From: Prionace glauca
Taxonomy: Eukaryota; Chordata; Chondrichthyes; Carcharhiniformes; Carcharhinidae
DNA length: 64,000 nt
Reading direction: 5' to 3'
Assembly (NCBI GenBank): GCA_037974335.1
Contig: CM075760.1
Span: forward strand, 53,084,451 to 53,148,450
Numbering within the stretch: the stretch's first letter is position 1; every line of letters starts with the position of its first letter. The notes under the pieces were generated by a model that saw nothing but the letters and a program-made list of their open reading frames with translations, was not told the origin of the DNA and ran no database searches. Shown here piece after piece: positions 21,370-32,281 of the stretch. Made by a program: the position numbers and the translations under genes.

Positions 21370-21860
21370 CTGAAGAGGAGACAAACAAGCTTCTATCCCT
21401 GGGCATAAGCCGCACTGCGCATGCTCAACGTCACTATGCCCGGGGACTGATTGACGGCAGCTCTAGACCAATAGGGAAAGGGGGCGGGCTGGAGGACCGA
21501 GCGTGAGTGGCTGGTCCTCCAACCAATCGGAGTGAGCGAGGGACGGGCCTGAAGACAGTCAGTGACGCAGGTCAGGGCGACAGACAGAGGGTTTTTATTC
21601 GAATCCACAAATGGTACAAGGAAAATTGTGGAACGCGGGGACGGTGGATCTGGTGGGTGAAGAGTTTTTGTGACATGTTGTTCAGGCATTCCTCCAAAAA
21701 AGGACTTTATGTTTCGCGCCGAGAGAGGCTGCATAGTCCTATGTTCGGCTTGGGTTAACGGCCGCCATCTTTATTCGGGGCAATTAGCAGCGGGGCTCAT
21801 GCGTTGCCGCCATCTTTGTAAGGGGCAATGGTGTCAATGAATGGGAGGGGCTTGTTCCCC
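21370..21860 (-). promoter_or_regulatory. GC-rich promoter region with CCAAT, NRF1-like and YY1-like motifs
   Basis: CpG-rich. Motifs include CTGCGCATGCTC (NRF1-like, about 21415), AGACCAATAGG and AACCAATCGG (CCAAT), ACGTCAC-like text, and two GCCGCCATCTTT blocks at about 21762 and 21808, which match the YY1 consensus. It lies 1.7 kb upstream of the intact minus-strand zinc-finger exon, the likely target. Transcription direction is inferred from the neighbour. Confidence 0.5.
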
Positions 21861-22082
21861 ATTGTTCAGAATGGAGACAACGTGTCCATCAATCTGCATC
21901 AACCCTCTGACCCGGGTAATCTGACTCCAGTTTTCACAGAGCCAGATGTTTAATTGATCAGGCAAAGTGGCAACGTAACAAGGAAAGGAAGCAAATCCTT
22001 CTTCCTATTCACTATCTATTTTAGCTATTCGAACTATTTTAAAGTTTAATGCTTATCTATTAATCACAAGCAAGGCTTATGT

Positions 22083-22138
22083 TAACACTGCAATGAAGTT
22101 ACTGTGAAATTCTCCTAGTCGCCACACTCTGACACCTT
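22083..22138 (-). mobile_element. SINE fragment (tail-variant type), left half of an interrupted copy
   Basis: GTTAACACTGCAATGAAGTTACTGTG followed by TCTCCTAGTCGCCACACTCTG is the reverse of the SINE end at 63.66-63.75 kb. The copy is broken by the LINE at its right and resumes at 24463. Confidence 0.65.
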
Positions 22139-24462
22139 GCAGTGAAGGATCCTCTTGGAGAGAGTGATCATTGTATGGTGGAGTTTCTGGTGCAGATGGA
22201 GGAGGAGAAAGTGGATTCCCAGACACGCGTCCTTTGTTTGAATAGAGGGGAGTATGGTAGGATGAGAGAAGAATTGGCAAATGTGGACTGGGGGAACGCG
22301 TTGGAAGGTAGGTCTGCTGAGGAGCAGTGGAGGATCTTTAAGGAGATCTTTCTTGGTGCTCAGCAGAAATTTATTCCGATGGTTAAAAAGGACAGTAGGA
22401 GGAGAGGTAATAAGCCGTGGATAACGAAGGAGGTGAAGGAAAGTGTTAAATTAAAAGCGGAGGAGTTTAGAGTAGCTAAGAGCAGTGGGCGAGAAGAGGA
22501 TTGGGAAAGGTTTAAATGTCAACAAAGATTGACAAAGAAATTGATAAAGGAGGGTAGGAGAAGCTATGAGGCTGGGCTAGCACTTAATATAAAAAAGGAT
22601 AGCAAGAGTTTTTATAAATATATAAAAAGGAAGAGGCTGGCTAGGATAAACGTTGGTCCTTTAGAGGATGAGAAAGGGGAGCTAGTGGTAGGGGATAGGG
22701 ATATGGCTAAGGTCTTGAATAACTTCTTTGTTTCTGTCTTCACGGAGGAGGACGTGAATAATTTGCCGGGTGTTAGCGATAGAAAGGTGGTAGGAATGGA
22801 GGGTCTTAATGACATTACTGTTACTAGAGAGGTGGTGCTCGACAGACTGGAGGGGCTGATTGTGGACAAGTCCCCAGGACCGGATGGAATGCATCCGAGG
22901 GTTCTGAAAGAAATGGCGGAGGTGATAGTGGATGCCTTGGTGGTTATTTTCCAGACGTCGCTGGATTCCGGGGAAGTGCCGGAAGATTGGAAAACGGCTA
23001 ATGTTACGCCGTTGTTTAAGAAGGGTGGCAGGCAAAAGGCGGGGAATTATAGGCCGGTTAGTTTAACGTCTGTGGTAGGTAAAATGTTAGAAACCGTCAT
23101 TAAGGAGGAAATAGCGAGGCATCTTGAGGGGAATTGCTTGATAGGGCGGACGCAACACGGTTTCATTAAAGGGAAGTCGTGTCTGACAAATTTACTGGAG
23201 TTCTATGAGGATGTGTCTAGGGCAGTGGATGGAGGAGAGCCGGTGGATGTGGTCTTTCTGGATTTTCAGAAGGCGTTTGACAAGGTACCTCACAAGAGGT
23301 TATTGCAGAAGGTCAGGGGACATGGAGTTGGGGGTAGGGTGTTAGCGTGGATAGAGGATTGGTTGTCAAATAGGAGGCAGAGAGTGGGGGTCAATGGATG
23401 CTATTCGGATTGGCGGTTGGTGACTAGTGGGGTGCCCCAGGGGTCGGTGCTGGGGCCTCAGCTATTTACCATTTATATAGATGATCTGGAGGAGGGAACC
23501 GAGTGCAGGGTGTCGAAATTTGCTGATGACACCAAGATTGGGGGAAAGGCAAATTGTGCGGAGGGTGTGGAGAGTCTGCAGAAGGATCTAGATAGGCTGG
23601 GCGAATGGGCCAGGAAATGGCAAATGGAATTTAATGTTGGCAAGTGTGAGGTGGTCCACTTTGGTAGGAGGAATGGTAGGAAGGACTATTACTTACGGGG
23701 CGAAAAACTGCAGCAGGCGACGGTGCAGAGGGACCTCGGGGTCCTTGTGCATGAGTCGCAAAAACCCAGCTTGCAGGTGCAGCAGGTGGTCAGGAAGGCG
23801 AATGGGATGCTGGCCTTCATAGCGAAGGGGATTGAATATAAAAGTAGGGAGGTCTTGCTGCAGCTGTATAGGGCATTGGTGAGGCCGCAGCTGGAGTACT
23901 GTGTGCAGTTTTGGGCGCCGCACCTGCGCAAGGATGTTTTGGCCCTGGAGGGAGTGCAGAGGAGGTTTACTCGGCTGATACCGGAGTTGAGGGGATTGAG
24001 CTATGAGGAGAGGCTGAATAAACTAGGCTTGTACTCGTTAGAGTTTAGAAGAATGAGGGGAGATCTCATTGAGACGTATAAGATGATGAATGGGATGGAT
24101 AGGATAGAGGTGGAGAGACTGTTCCCGCTCAAAAAAGACAGTAGGACTAGGGGGCACAGCCTCAAGATAAAGGGGGGGCGGTTTAGAACAGAGTTGAGGA
24201 GGAACTTCTTCACTCAAAGGGTGGTGAATCTCTGGAATTCTCTGCCCGTTGAAGTGGTGGAGGCTGCCTCGCTAAATATTTTTAAGAAACGGGTTGATGG
24301 GTTTTTGATAAGAGAAGGGATTAAGGGTTATGGGGAGAGGGCGGGAAGGTGGAGCTGAGTCACGACAGATCAGCCATGATCTTATTGAATGGCGGGGCAG
24401 GCTCGAAGGGCCAGATGGCCTACTCCTGCTCCTATTTCTTATGTTCTTATGTTCTTATGTTC
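22139..24462 (+). mobile_element. CR1-like LINE (family 1), 2.3 kb, open reverse transcriptase frame
   Basis: This non-LTR retrotransposon is truncated only inside its endonuclease. It retains the last endonuclease motif (SDH, eight residues after the first Met), then the linker, the complete reverse transcriptase and the C-terminal region, and a 3' end with GGGCAGGCTCGAAGGGCC and (TTCTTATG)n. It is the longest copy in the window. It splits an older SINE. Confidence 0.93.
22142..24358 (+). CDS. CR1-clade LINE ORF2 protein, truncated at the endonuclease
   Basis: An open frame of 738 codons, without stops or shifts. It would copy LINE RNA into DNA at a nicked target. Visible order: last endonuclease strand with SDH at residues 8-10; a basic linker; fingers/palm motif SPGPDGMHP near 250; GNYRPVSLTS; HGFIKGKSCLTNLLEF; VVFLDFQKAFD with catalytic Asp 374; TSGVPQGSVLGPQLF; SKFADDTKIGG with catalytic Asp 462-463; thumb region; and a C-terminal R-NFFT-RVVNLWNSLP region typical of CR1. 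The true start lies upstream and is missing, so the Met is incidental. Without an endonuclease it is very unlikely to be autonomous. Confidence 0.9.
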   Translation: MKDPLGESDHCMVEFLVQMEEEKVDSQTRVLCLNRGEYGRMREELANVDWGNALEGRSAEEQWRIFKEIFLGAQQKFIPMVKKDSRRRGNKPWITKEVKESVKLKAEEFRVAKSSGREEDWERFKCQQRLTKKLIKEGRRSYEAGLALNIKKDSKSFYKYIKRKRLARINVGPLEDEKGELVVGDRDMAKVLNNFFVSVFTEEDVNNLPGVSDRKVVGMEGLNDITVTREVVLDRLEGLIVDKSPGPDGMHPRVLKEMAEVIVDALVVIFQTSLDSGEVPEDWKTANVTPLFKKGGRQKAGNYRPVSLTSVVGKMLETVIKEEIARHLEGNCLIGRTQHGFIKGKSCLTNLLEFYEDVSRAVDGGEPVDVVFLDFQKAFDKVPHKRLLQKVRGHGVGGRVLAWIEDWLSNRRQRVGVNGCYSDWRLVTSGVPQGSVLGPQLFTIYIDDLEEGTECRVSKFADDTKIGGKANCAEGVESLQKDLDRLGEWARKWQMEFNVGKCEVVHFGRRNGRKDYYLRGEKLQQATVQRDLGVLVHESQKPSLQVQQVVRKANGMLAFIAKGIEYKSREVLLQLYRALVRPQLEYCVQFWAPHLRKDVLALEGVQRRFTRLIPELRGLSYEERLNKLGLYSLEFRRMRGDLIETYKMMNGMDRIEVERLFPLKKDSRTRGHSLKIKGGRFRTELRRNFFTQRVVNLWNSLPVEVVEAASLNIFKKRVDGFLIREGIKGYGERAGRWS

Positions 24463-24551
24463 AGGCCAATGCACCGAACAAGCACATCTTTCCGAATGTG
24501 GGAGGGAACGAGAGCATCCAGGGGAAGCCCACGCAGATGCGAGGAGAACCT
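24463..24551 (-). mobile_element. SINE fragment, right half of the interrupted copy
   Basis: AATGCACCGAACAAGCACATC then GTGGGAGGGAACGAGAGCATC and CCCACGCAGATGCGAGGAG is the reversed SINE body. It is sandwiched between two family-1 LINEs in opposite orientations. Confidence 0.65.
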
Positions 24552-24552
24552 A

Positions 24553-25319
24553 CATAAGAACATAAGAAATAGGAGCAGGAGTAGGCCACCTAGCCCTTCG
24601 AACCTGCCCCGCCATTCAATAAGATCATGGCTGATCTGAAGTGGATCTGTTCCACTTTCCCGCTCTCGCCCCATAATCCATAATTCCCTTGCCTGTCAAA
24701 ATCTTATCTACCCGTGACTTAAATATATTTAGTGAGGTAGCCTCCACCACTTCAACGGGCAGAAAATTCCAGAGATTCACCACCCTTTGAGTGAAGAAGT
24801 TCCTCCTCAACTCTGTTCTAAACTGTGCCCCTCCCCCTTATCTTGAGGCTGTGCCCTCTAGTCCTGCTATTCTTTCTAAGCGGGAAGAATCTCTCTACCT
24901 CTACCCTATCCATCCCCTTCATTATCTTATACGTCTCTATAAGATCCCCCCTCATCCTTCTAAACTCCAACGAGTACAGACCCAGTCTATTTAGTCTCTC
25001 TTCATAGTCCAACCGAATGATCTCCGGTATCAGCCCAGTGAACCTCCTCTGCACTCCCTCCAAGGCCAAAATATCCTTGCGCAAGTGCGGCGACCAAAAC
25101 TGCACACAGTACTCCAGCTGCAGCCTCACCAGTGCCCTGTACAGTTGCAGCAAGACCTCCCTGCTTTTATATTCTATCCCCCTTGCTATAAAGGCCAGCA
25201 TCCCATTCACCTTCTTGATCACCTGCTGCACCTGTAGACTGGGTTTTTGCGATTTGTGCACAAGGACCCCCAGGTCCCTCTGCACCGTAGCATGCTGCAG
25301 CTTTTCGCCCTTTAAATAA
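24553..25319 (-). mobile_element. CR1-like LINE (family 1), 5'-truncated
   Basis: The minus strand reads LKGEKLQHATVQRDLGVLV through the C-terminal region with few changes from the plus-strand copies. The frame is open from 25333 to 24818 and then shifts in the C-rich stretch near 24830. The 3' end faces left (ACATAAGAACATAAGAAATAG). It inserted next to the 5' flank of a zinc-finger unit. Confidence 0.9.
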
Positions 25320-26155
25320 GGGAGGATTTGCACACAGAAAATTCAACCCAAGAGAAACGTTTCTCGCTTAATTTCTATTCTTGACTGACGGTGATGATCT
25401 TTTTGACAGAAAATTTTAAGACAAAATTTGAAGGGAAACTCAAACCAGATCAAAACCTGACGGAGTCCACTCCGTTCATTAGAACCTGAATGTAAGTATG
25501 TCTGTAGAAAAAGATCCAAACACTTGTGTGACTGGAAATAGGAAACAATAATGCCATGGAAGGATTTGCGAAAAATGGATGTAATTTGCGAAAAAGGGAT
25601 CTAAAACTTCACCACATCCTTGAGTGAAGAAATCCTTCCTCATCTGAGCTTTCTCTCGATTTTCCAGCCTGTTCCAATAAGTCTTGACTCCCTTGTCATT
25701 CAAAAACTGTCTAACTCATCTTTGAAGATATTCAATTCCTCCACTGGTCCCCATGGAAGAGGAAGCCAGATACTAACAATTCGCTGGGGGAAGAGATTTG
25801 TCCAAATATATAGTGTAGCTCCAGTCCAATGTTACACAATCAGATAAGTGCATTTTATTACAGAGCCATAAATAATATATCTAATCTCTACCATATAACA
25901 ATATCAGACACATTTCTGTCCTATATTAGTATATTGTCCCTTTTAATATATTTCAGGCACATGAAGGAAATAAACTTGCAGGGGAAAGGGAATATAGAAG
26001 GGGAATGGGACTGACTGGATTGTTCAACAGAAGTCAGCATGGACTTGAGTTACTGAATGGATTCCTTCTGTGCTGTAATTACTCGATGAGTGGAAATATA
26101 TAATGCCTCAATATATAATGCTACAATGCCTCATTACAAGACAAGAAATAATAAT
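25320..26155. other. Decayed zinc-finger 5' flank and LINE scraps
   Basis: GGAGGATTTGCACACAGAAAATTCAA at the left end matches the text after the splice acceptor near 10.07 kb. A reversed CR1-like scrap (TTGAGTGAAGAAATCCTTCC, then AGCTTTCTCTCGATTTTCC) lies at 25619-25770. The region from about 25850 (CAGAGCCATAAATAATATATC) resembles 7750 and 26165. Confidence 0.4.
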
Positions 26156-27060
26156 TGTACTTTGTTACAGAACCATAAATAGTATATCAGATCCACAATA
26201 TAACAACACTCGGCATATTATCCTCTAATAATTTATTATTCTCTTAAATGTCAGCCATCTCTGAGGGAAACTAGCCCTTTAATTGTGAACATTAGGAAAG
26301 AGACCATCCTTTTAGCCAGACAAATAAATGTGTCAAGCTGAGGGAGCAAAGGATGTCAGTGTCTTTGAGGGAGAAAGTCGTAATGCAGAAGTCAGCCAAT
26401 GAAGACTAAAACTTCCTCCTCTGTGCAACATCTGGGAGGAAATCAATGTTTCCCCCTTTCCTTTTCTCATTCTGGAGGAAATTAGGGACTTGCAGCAACT
26501 GAAGGGAAAGGAAGTGAATCCAGTCTGTATATTCCACACATTTTCAGTCCAGTCATATGGGCATAGATCTGTCTGGTAGCCTGCATGGAGATTTTCAGCT
26601 GTGAGTCTCCAGGACAGGAAACAATGAGCATGCATCTGTCAATCAGCCTCAATCAGCACCTTCAGGAGAATTGGGAGGGTGAATATTAGATACAGCAGAG
26701 TGAGAATGGAGGGAGAGTGTGAGGGAGATTTACAGCTTTTGAGGAATAAAGGAGGAAAGAATGTTCCATAGAAAGTAGAATTGTCTGTTCTGGGTCTCTA
26801 TCCTGTACTGACTCTGATGACTTGTGTCAACTTGTTTTACAGGAATCACAGGCCGAAATCTCAAACATCAGGTCTAGATATGGCAGAGTCATATTCCTCG
26901 GGAACTGAATATCATCGGCCATTGAATCTGGAAGGAGATTTGAAAAGATTTCAAACATCAGTGTGATTGGAAAAGCATCAACACACTGCCAAATTCAAGT
27001 GAGGGTGTTCCAGAGCACTGACTGAAGAACTTTAACCAGTTACACAGCCTGAATAAATAT
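26156..27060 (+). other. 5' region of the third zinc-finger gene, with splice acceptor
   Basis: Matches 7.74-7.96 kb at its left (GAAAGAGACCATCC), carries an inverted piece at 26440-26530, and then matches 0.22-0.50 kb. TTGTTTTACAGGAATCACAG at about 26835-26850 is the likely acceptor of the coding exon that starts at 27158. Confidence 0.5.
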
Positions 27061-27157
27061 CACACCATTCACAGTGGGGAGAGACTGTACATGTGTTGTG
27101 TGTGTGGACGAAGCTTCAACTGGTTGTCCACCCAAGAGAGGCAAGGACACCTGCAAC

Positions 27158-27988
27158 ATGGAGAAACCATGGAAATGTGTGGACTGTGGAAAGAGATACA
27201 GAGCCCCATCTCTGCTGGAAGCTCATCGGCGCATCCACACTGGAGAGAGACCATTCACCTGCTCTCAGTGCGGGCAGGGATTCATTTGGTTCTCCCACCT
27301 GCAGAGACACCAGCGAGTTCACACTGGAGAGAGGCTGTTCACCTGCTGTCAATGTGGGAAGGGATTCAACCAGTTATCCAACCTGCGGACACATCAGCGA
27401 GTTCACACTGGGGAGAGACCGTTCACCTGCTGTGAGTGTGGAAAGGGATTCACTGTGTTATCCGACTTGAAGACACACCAGCGAATTCACAGTGGGGAGA
27501 GACCATTCGTCTGCTCTCAGTGTGGGAAGAGATTCACTCGGTCATCCCACCTGCAGACACACCAGCGAGTTCACACTGGGGAGAGGCCATTCACCTGCTC
27601 TCAGTGTGGGAGGAAATTCACCGACTCATCCAGCTTCCAGAGACACCAGCGAATTCACACTGGGGAGAGGCCGTTCACCTGCTCTCAGTGTGGGAAGGGA
27701 TTCAACCAGTTATCCAGTCTGCGCACACACCAGCGAGTTCACACTGGGGAGAAGCCACTCCCCTGTTCTCAGTGTGGGAGGAGATTCACTGACTCATCCA
27801 GCCTGCAGAGACACCAGCGAGTTCACACTGGAGAGAGGCCGTTCACCTGCTCTCAGTGTGGGAAGGGATTCAAACAGTTATCCAGTCTGCGGACACATCA
27901 GCGAATTCACACTGGGGAGAGGCCATTCATCTGCTCTCAGTGCGGGAAGGGATTCACTGTGTTATCCGAATTGAAGGCACACCAGTGA
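27158..27988 (+). CDS. C2H2 zinc-finger protein, 10 fingers, ended by a stop in the array
   Basis: A DNA-binding protein of the same subfamily, opening [12 protein letters not shown]; the frame is open upstream to 27074, but the paralogues support this ATG. Nine full C2H2 fingers follow with TGERPF linkers, and many share the template CSQCGK(G/R)F. The tenth ends ...LKAHQ-stop: the codon usually CGA (Arg of HQRIH) is TGA, a CpG-type transition that removes the last zinc His. The same frame continues after the stop with two good fingers and then two failing ones, so the ancestral protein had about 14. Fingers 3, 7 and 9 (FNQLS or FKQLS) are near copies, as are 6 and 8 (FTDSSS). It may be a working shortened allele or an early pseudogene. 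Confidence 0.75.
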   Translation: MEKPWKCVDCGKRYRAPSLLEAHRRIHTGERPFTCSQCGQGFIWFSHLQRHQRVHTGERLFTCCQCGKGFNQLSNLRTHQRVHTGERPFTCCECGKGFTVLSDLKTHQRIHSGERPFVCSQCGKRFTRSSHLQTHQRVHTGERPFTCSQCGRKFTDSSSFQRHQRIHTGERPFTCSQCGKGFNQLSSLRTHQRVHTGEKPLPCSQCGRRFTDSSSLQRHQRVHTGERPFTCSQCGKGFKQLSSLRTHQRIHTGERPFICSQCGKGFTVLSELKAHQ

Positions 27989-28340
<352 letters not shown>

Positions 28341-28589
28341 AGGGTTGGATTCTGCTGTTACTGTTTCAGCTCTCAGTTACATCCAGGACTGCATTTTGTT
28401 CATTCTCACAGCTGGTCAATGGGGAGGGTTTCTTTCTGCTGGACTGGCCGGTCTCATGGCTTTGCCTCCGGTGGGCTGATGCTCTTTCAGCTTTGTTGCG
28501 ATTGCCTGGTTTCGGATTTAACAAGAATCACAGAGTGACAGGGTGTTAGGAAGTTCAGAGATATTTAGTCAGTATTTCTATTTGAAACC
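28341..28589 (+). other. 3' flank of zinc-finger gene
   Basis: GATTCTGCTGTTACTGTTTC, TTGTTCATTCTCACAGCTGG and CTGGACTGGCCGGTCTCATG match the 3' flank at 1.9-2.1 kb, showing that whole gene units were copied. Confidence 0.5.
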
Positions 28590-28885
28590 CCCCCAGATGC
28601 CGATCCGATTTCCTTTGTAATTGATTGTTTCCACTTCCTCCACCCTCGTAGGGAGTGGGTTCCAAGTCAATACCATTCGCTGCAGCAAAATATTCTTCCT
28701 CACATTCCTCCCCCTGCATCTCTGACTCAAAACCTTAAATCTGTGTCCCCCTCGTCCTTGTCTCATCAGTGAATGGGAACAAATTTTCTTTGTCCACCTT
28801 ATCTAAATCTGTCAGAATCTTGTCCACCTCTTTCAAATCTCCCCTCAACCTCCTTTGTTCCAAGGGGAACAACCCCAGCCTGACA
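28590..28885 (-). mobile_element. Old CR1-like LINE 3' end
   Basis: TTCCACTTCCTCCACCCTCG, TATTCTTCCTCACATTCC, TCCCCCTCGTCCTTG and AAGGGGAACAACCCCAGCC are reversed CR1 coding hallmarks. Same subfamily as 11.8-12.2 kb. No open frame. Confidence 0.6.
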
Positions 28886-28957
28886 TTGACAATAAAGAAC
28901 AAACTAACAGAATATGTTACTGTCTGAAATCAAATGGGAATGTTTAATTTGTATTTA

Positions 28958-29093
28958 CATAAGAACATAAGAAATAGGAGCAGGAGTAGGCCATCTAGCC
29001 CTTCGAGCCTGCCCCGCCATTCAATAAGATCATGGCTGATCTGTCGTGGCTCAGTTCCACCTTCCCGCCCTCTCCCCATAACCCTTAATCCCT
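28958..29093 (-). mobile_element. CR1-like LINE (family 1): 3' piece of a twin-primed insertion
   Basis: Minus-strand LINE 3' end: GGGATTAAGGGTTATGGGGA to the (TTCTTATG)n tail on the coding strand. It adjoins, without a spacer, a plus-strand LINE body whose far end stops about 10 nt short of where this piece begins in LINE coordinates. Confidence 0.85.
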
Positions 29094-30433
29094 ATTTCCA
29101 GACGTCACTGGATTCCGGGGAAGTGCCGGAAGATTGGAAAACGGCTAATGTTACGCCGTTGTTTAAGAAGGGTGCCAGGCAAAAGGCGGGGAATTATAGG
29201 CCGGTTAGTTTAACATCTGTGGTAGGTAAAATGTTAGAATCCGTCATTAAGGAGGAAATAGCAAGGCATCTTGAGGGGAATTGCTTGATAGGGCGGACGC
29301 AACACGGTTTCATTAAAGGGAAGTCGTGTCTGACAAATTTACTGGAGTTCTATGAGGATGTGTCTAGGGCAGTGGATAGAGGAGAGCCAGTGGATGTGGT
29401 CTTTCTGGATTTTCAGAAGGCGTTTGACAAGGTACCTCACAAGAGGTTATTGCAGAAGGTCAGGGGACATGGAGTTGGGGGTAGGGTGTTAGCGTGGATA
29501 GAGGATTGGTTGTCAAATAGGAGGCAGAGAGTGGGGGTCAATGGGTGCTATTCGGATTGGCGGTTGGTGACTAGTGGGGTGCCCCAGGGGTCGGTGCTGG
29601 GGCCTCAGCTATTTACCATTTATCTCGATGATCTGGAGGAGGGAACCGAGTGCAGGGTGTCGAAATTTGCTGATGACACCAAGATTGGGGGAAAGGCAAA
29701 TTGTGCGGAGGGTGTGGAGAGTCTGCAGAAGGATCTCGATCGGCTGGGCGAATGGGCCAGGAAATGGCAAATGGAATTTAATGTTGGCAAGTGTGAGGTG
29801 GTCCACTTTGGTAGGAGGAATGGTAGGAAGGACTATTACTTACGTGGCGAAAAACTGCAGCAGGCGACGGTGCAGAGGGACCTCGGGGTCCTTGTGCATG
29901 AGTCACAAAAACCCAGCTTGCAGGTGCAGCAGGTGGTCAGGAAGGCGAATGGGATGCTGGCCTTCATAGCGAGGGGGATTGAATATAAAAGTAGGGTGGT
30001 CTTGCTGCAGCTGTATAGGGCATTGGTGAGGCTGCAGCTGGAGTACTGTGTGCAGTTTTGGGCGCCGCACCTGCGCAAGGATATTTTGGCCCTGGAGGGA
30101 GTGCAGAGGAGGTTTACTAGGCTAATACCAGAGTTGAGGGGATTGAGCTATGAGGAGAGGCTGAATAAACTCGGCTTGTACTCGTTAGAGTTTAGAAGAA
30201 TGAGGGGAGATCTCATTGAAATGTATAAGATGATGAATGGGATGGATAGGATAGAGGTGGAGAGACTCTTCCCGCTCAAAAAAGACAGTAGGACTAGGGG
30301 GCACAGCCTCAAGATAAAGGGGAGGCGGTTTAGAACAGAGTTGAGGAGGAACTTCTTCACTCAAAGGGTGGTGAATCTCTGGAATTCTCTGCCCGTTGAA
30401 GTGGTGGAGGCTGCCTCGCTAAATATTTTTAAC
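29094..30433 (+). mobile_element. CR1-like LINE (family 1): inverted 5' piece of the same insertion
   Basis: Carries reverse transcriptase text from TSLDSGEVPEDWKTANVTPLF through GNYRPVSLTS, FLDFQKAFD, FADDTKIGG and the C-terminal region to NSLPVEVVEAASLNIF, in one open frame. The last few bases of this piece resume at 31461-31486 after an inserted second LINE. A reading frame also crosses the junction from the minus piece and gives an artificial N-terminus. Confidence 0.9.
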
Positions 30434-31460
30434 AAAGAACAATCCAGCACTGGAAACAGGCCCTTCGGCCCAACAAGCCCGCGCCGCCACATCACCCTAC
30501 ACCTATTCTACCCTGCATATCTATGAATGGAACCCTACTCAGTCAGATTCAGGGAAGAAATAGTGTCAATTTGGTAAAAACCGATTAGCCTGAGAGCACA
30601 TTTTTGGGGTGTGGGAGGAAACCAGAGCGCCCGGAGGAAACCCACGCAACCACAGGGAGAATGCGCAAACTCCCCCAGACACAGGCCCAAATCCATGTGC
30701 CTGCACAGCCAGCAGTGCTAGTCACTGAGCTGTTGCGGCGCCCATCTACCGGTCCAGGATCAAGCACAGACACCGACATGAAGTTCTAGGCCACTCCTGG
30801 AACTTCCAAGAGCAGCCCAGGCACGACCCGCCGTGTGAATGCCCCTCATTTGACACGAGGTGAACCTCCACCTGTGGAATAAAGTCAAAAATATTAATCT
30901 TACAGCCTGCCTTTCCGGTGTCTCCCGAGGTTTAACCCTATTTAATATCCCCTACCATATCCCTCCATTCTCGTTTCACTCATGTACCTATCTAACTGCA
31001 TCTTAAACGAGTCCAACGTTCCTACCTCCACCACCCTACTCGGTAGCGCGTTCCAGACCCCTACAACTCTCTGCGTAAAGAACCTTCTTCTCACCTCCAA
31101 ATTATACCTCTCCCCCCTCACCCTTAAATGATGACCTCTCGTGTTCGTATCCAGTCTAGGGAGCAGTCTCTCACTATTAACTCTATCCATTCCCTTCATT
31201 ATCTTATATACTTCTATCATGTCCCCTCTCAATCTCCGCCTTTCCAAGGAGAATTGTCCCAGTTTCTTCAACCTCTCCTCGTAACCCAGTCCCCCCATGC
31301 CAGGCAACATCCTGGTAAACCTCCTCTGCACCCTTTCCAGAGACTCCACGTCCTTCCGGTAGTAAGGTGACCAGAACTGGACGCAGTACTCCAAATGCGG
31401 TCTGACCAACGTTCTGTACAACTGAAGCATTAGACAGCAGCTTTTATACTCTATGCCCCG
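30434..31460 (-). mobile_element. CR1-like LINE (family 2), 5'-truncated, inserted in family 1 copy
   Basis: The minus frame 31430-30942 encodes LYRTLVRPHLEYCVQFWSPYYRKDVESLERVQRRF, YEERLKKLGQFSLERRRLRGDMIEVYKIMKGMD and RRFFTQRVVGVWNALPSRVVE, the CR1 C-terminal region, about half identical to family 1. The 3' untranslated part (30434-30890) holds a SINE-like block (GTGGGAGGAAACCAGAGC) and the end CAAAGAACAATCCAGCACTGG. The insertion site is duplicated as TTTAA on both sides. Confidence 0.88.
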
Positions 31461-31486
31461 CTTTAAGAAGTGGGTTGATGGGTTTT
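31461..31486 (+). mobile_element. Remaining end of the inverted family 1 piece
   Basis: CTTTAAGAAGTGGGTTGATG then GGTTTT continues the plus-strand LINE where family 2 interrupted it (family 1 reads TTTAAGAAACGGGTTGATGG at this place). Confidence 0.75.
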
Positions 31487-32281
31487 AAAGATATTGTGAA
31501 TATATTGTCCTGGACAATAATGAAATTGGGATAACTGACCTTGGGTGTGGTTGAATGGAATATATCAATCTGGTATCCACCAACAGTTAGTGAGTCTGGA
31601 ATGTGTATCTGGAAATCACTCCAATAGCACTGTGGGTGTATTTATAGGCATTGTAGCAGTTCAGGAAGGCAGTGTTGGGACCCAGGCCGAGGCAGCTACA
31701 TACAGCCACATATTCTGTTCTAATTGAAGGACTGCAGATTGAATGCGAGGCATTATGGGACTGAACTGTCTTGACCACATTCCTGTGACAGCTCAGTTTC
31801 TGCAATTACAGACCATTAAAGCTGTTTAGCAGGGCCCCGACAGAGGACCTGGTGAGAATATTTACTGGGAATGAGTTGGAATTAAACTTATCCCAGGATC
31901 GGCTGGTGTTCAGCGACTGAGATACCCGACTCTGTAAAAAAGGGGGTCTGACCAATCAACAAACAGTGGTAGATAGTTGATTAAGGAATTAAGAAGCATT
32001 CTCAGGCATTGTTTAAATTAATTTATTCCTAAATTTGTGATTAAAAACTGTGACTGATTTGTGACCCAATAGTCAGTGAAGTGATGGTATACTCCAAGTA
32101 GCACTGGACTGAAAAGTGGACCCTCTGAGAGTAGATCCGAATGGTTATTATCTTACCCCATCATGGCCAGTGAAAAATCAGAGCTCGAGTGGGTACCGGA
32201 CAGGTCTCTTACCTGCCATTTGGAAACTAAGAACACAAAACCTATTGATAAAATGGTTCGAGAATAGAGCCATTTCGAGTC
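31487..32281. other. Intergenic; no gene seen
   Basis: Contains a short C-rich piece and generic A/T-rich DNA. I do not recognise a gene, RNA or repeat in it. Confidence 0.3.
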
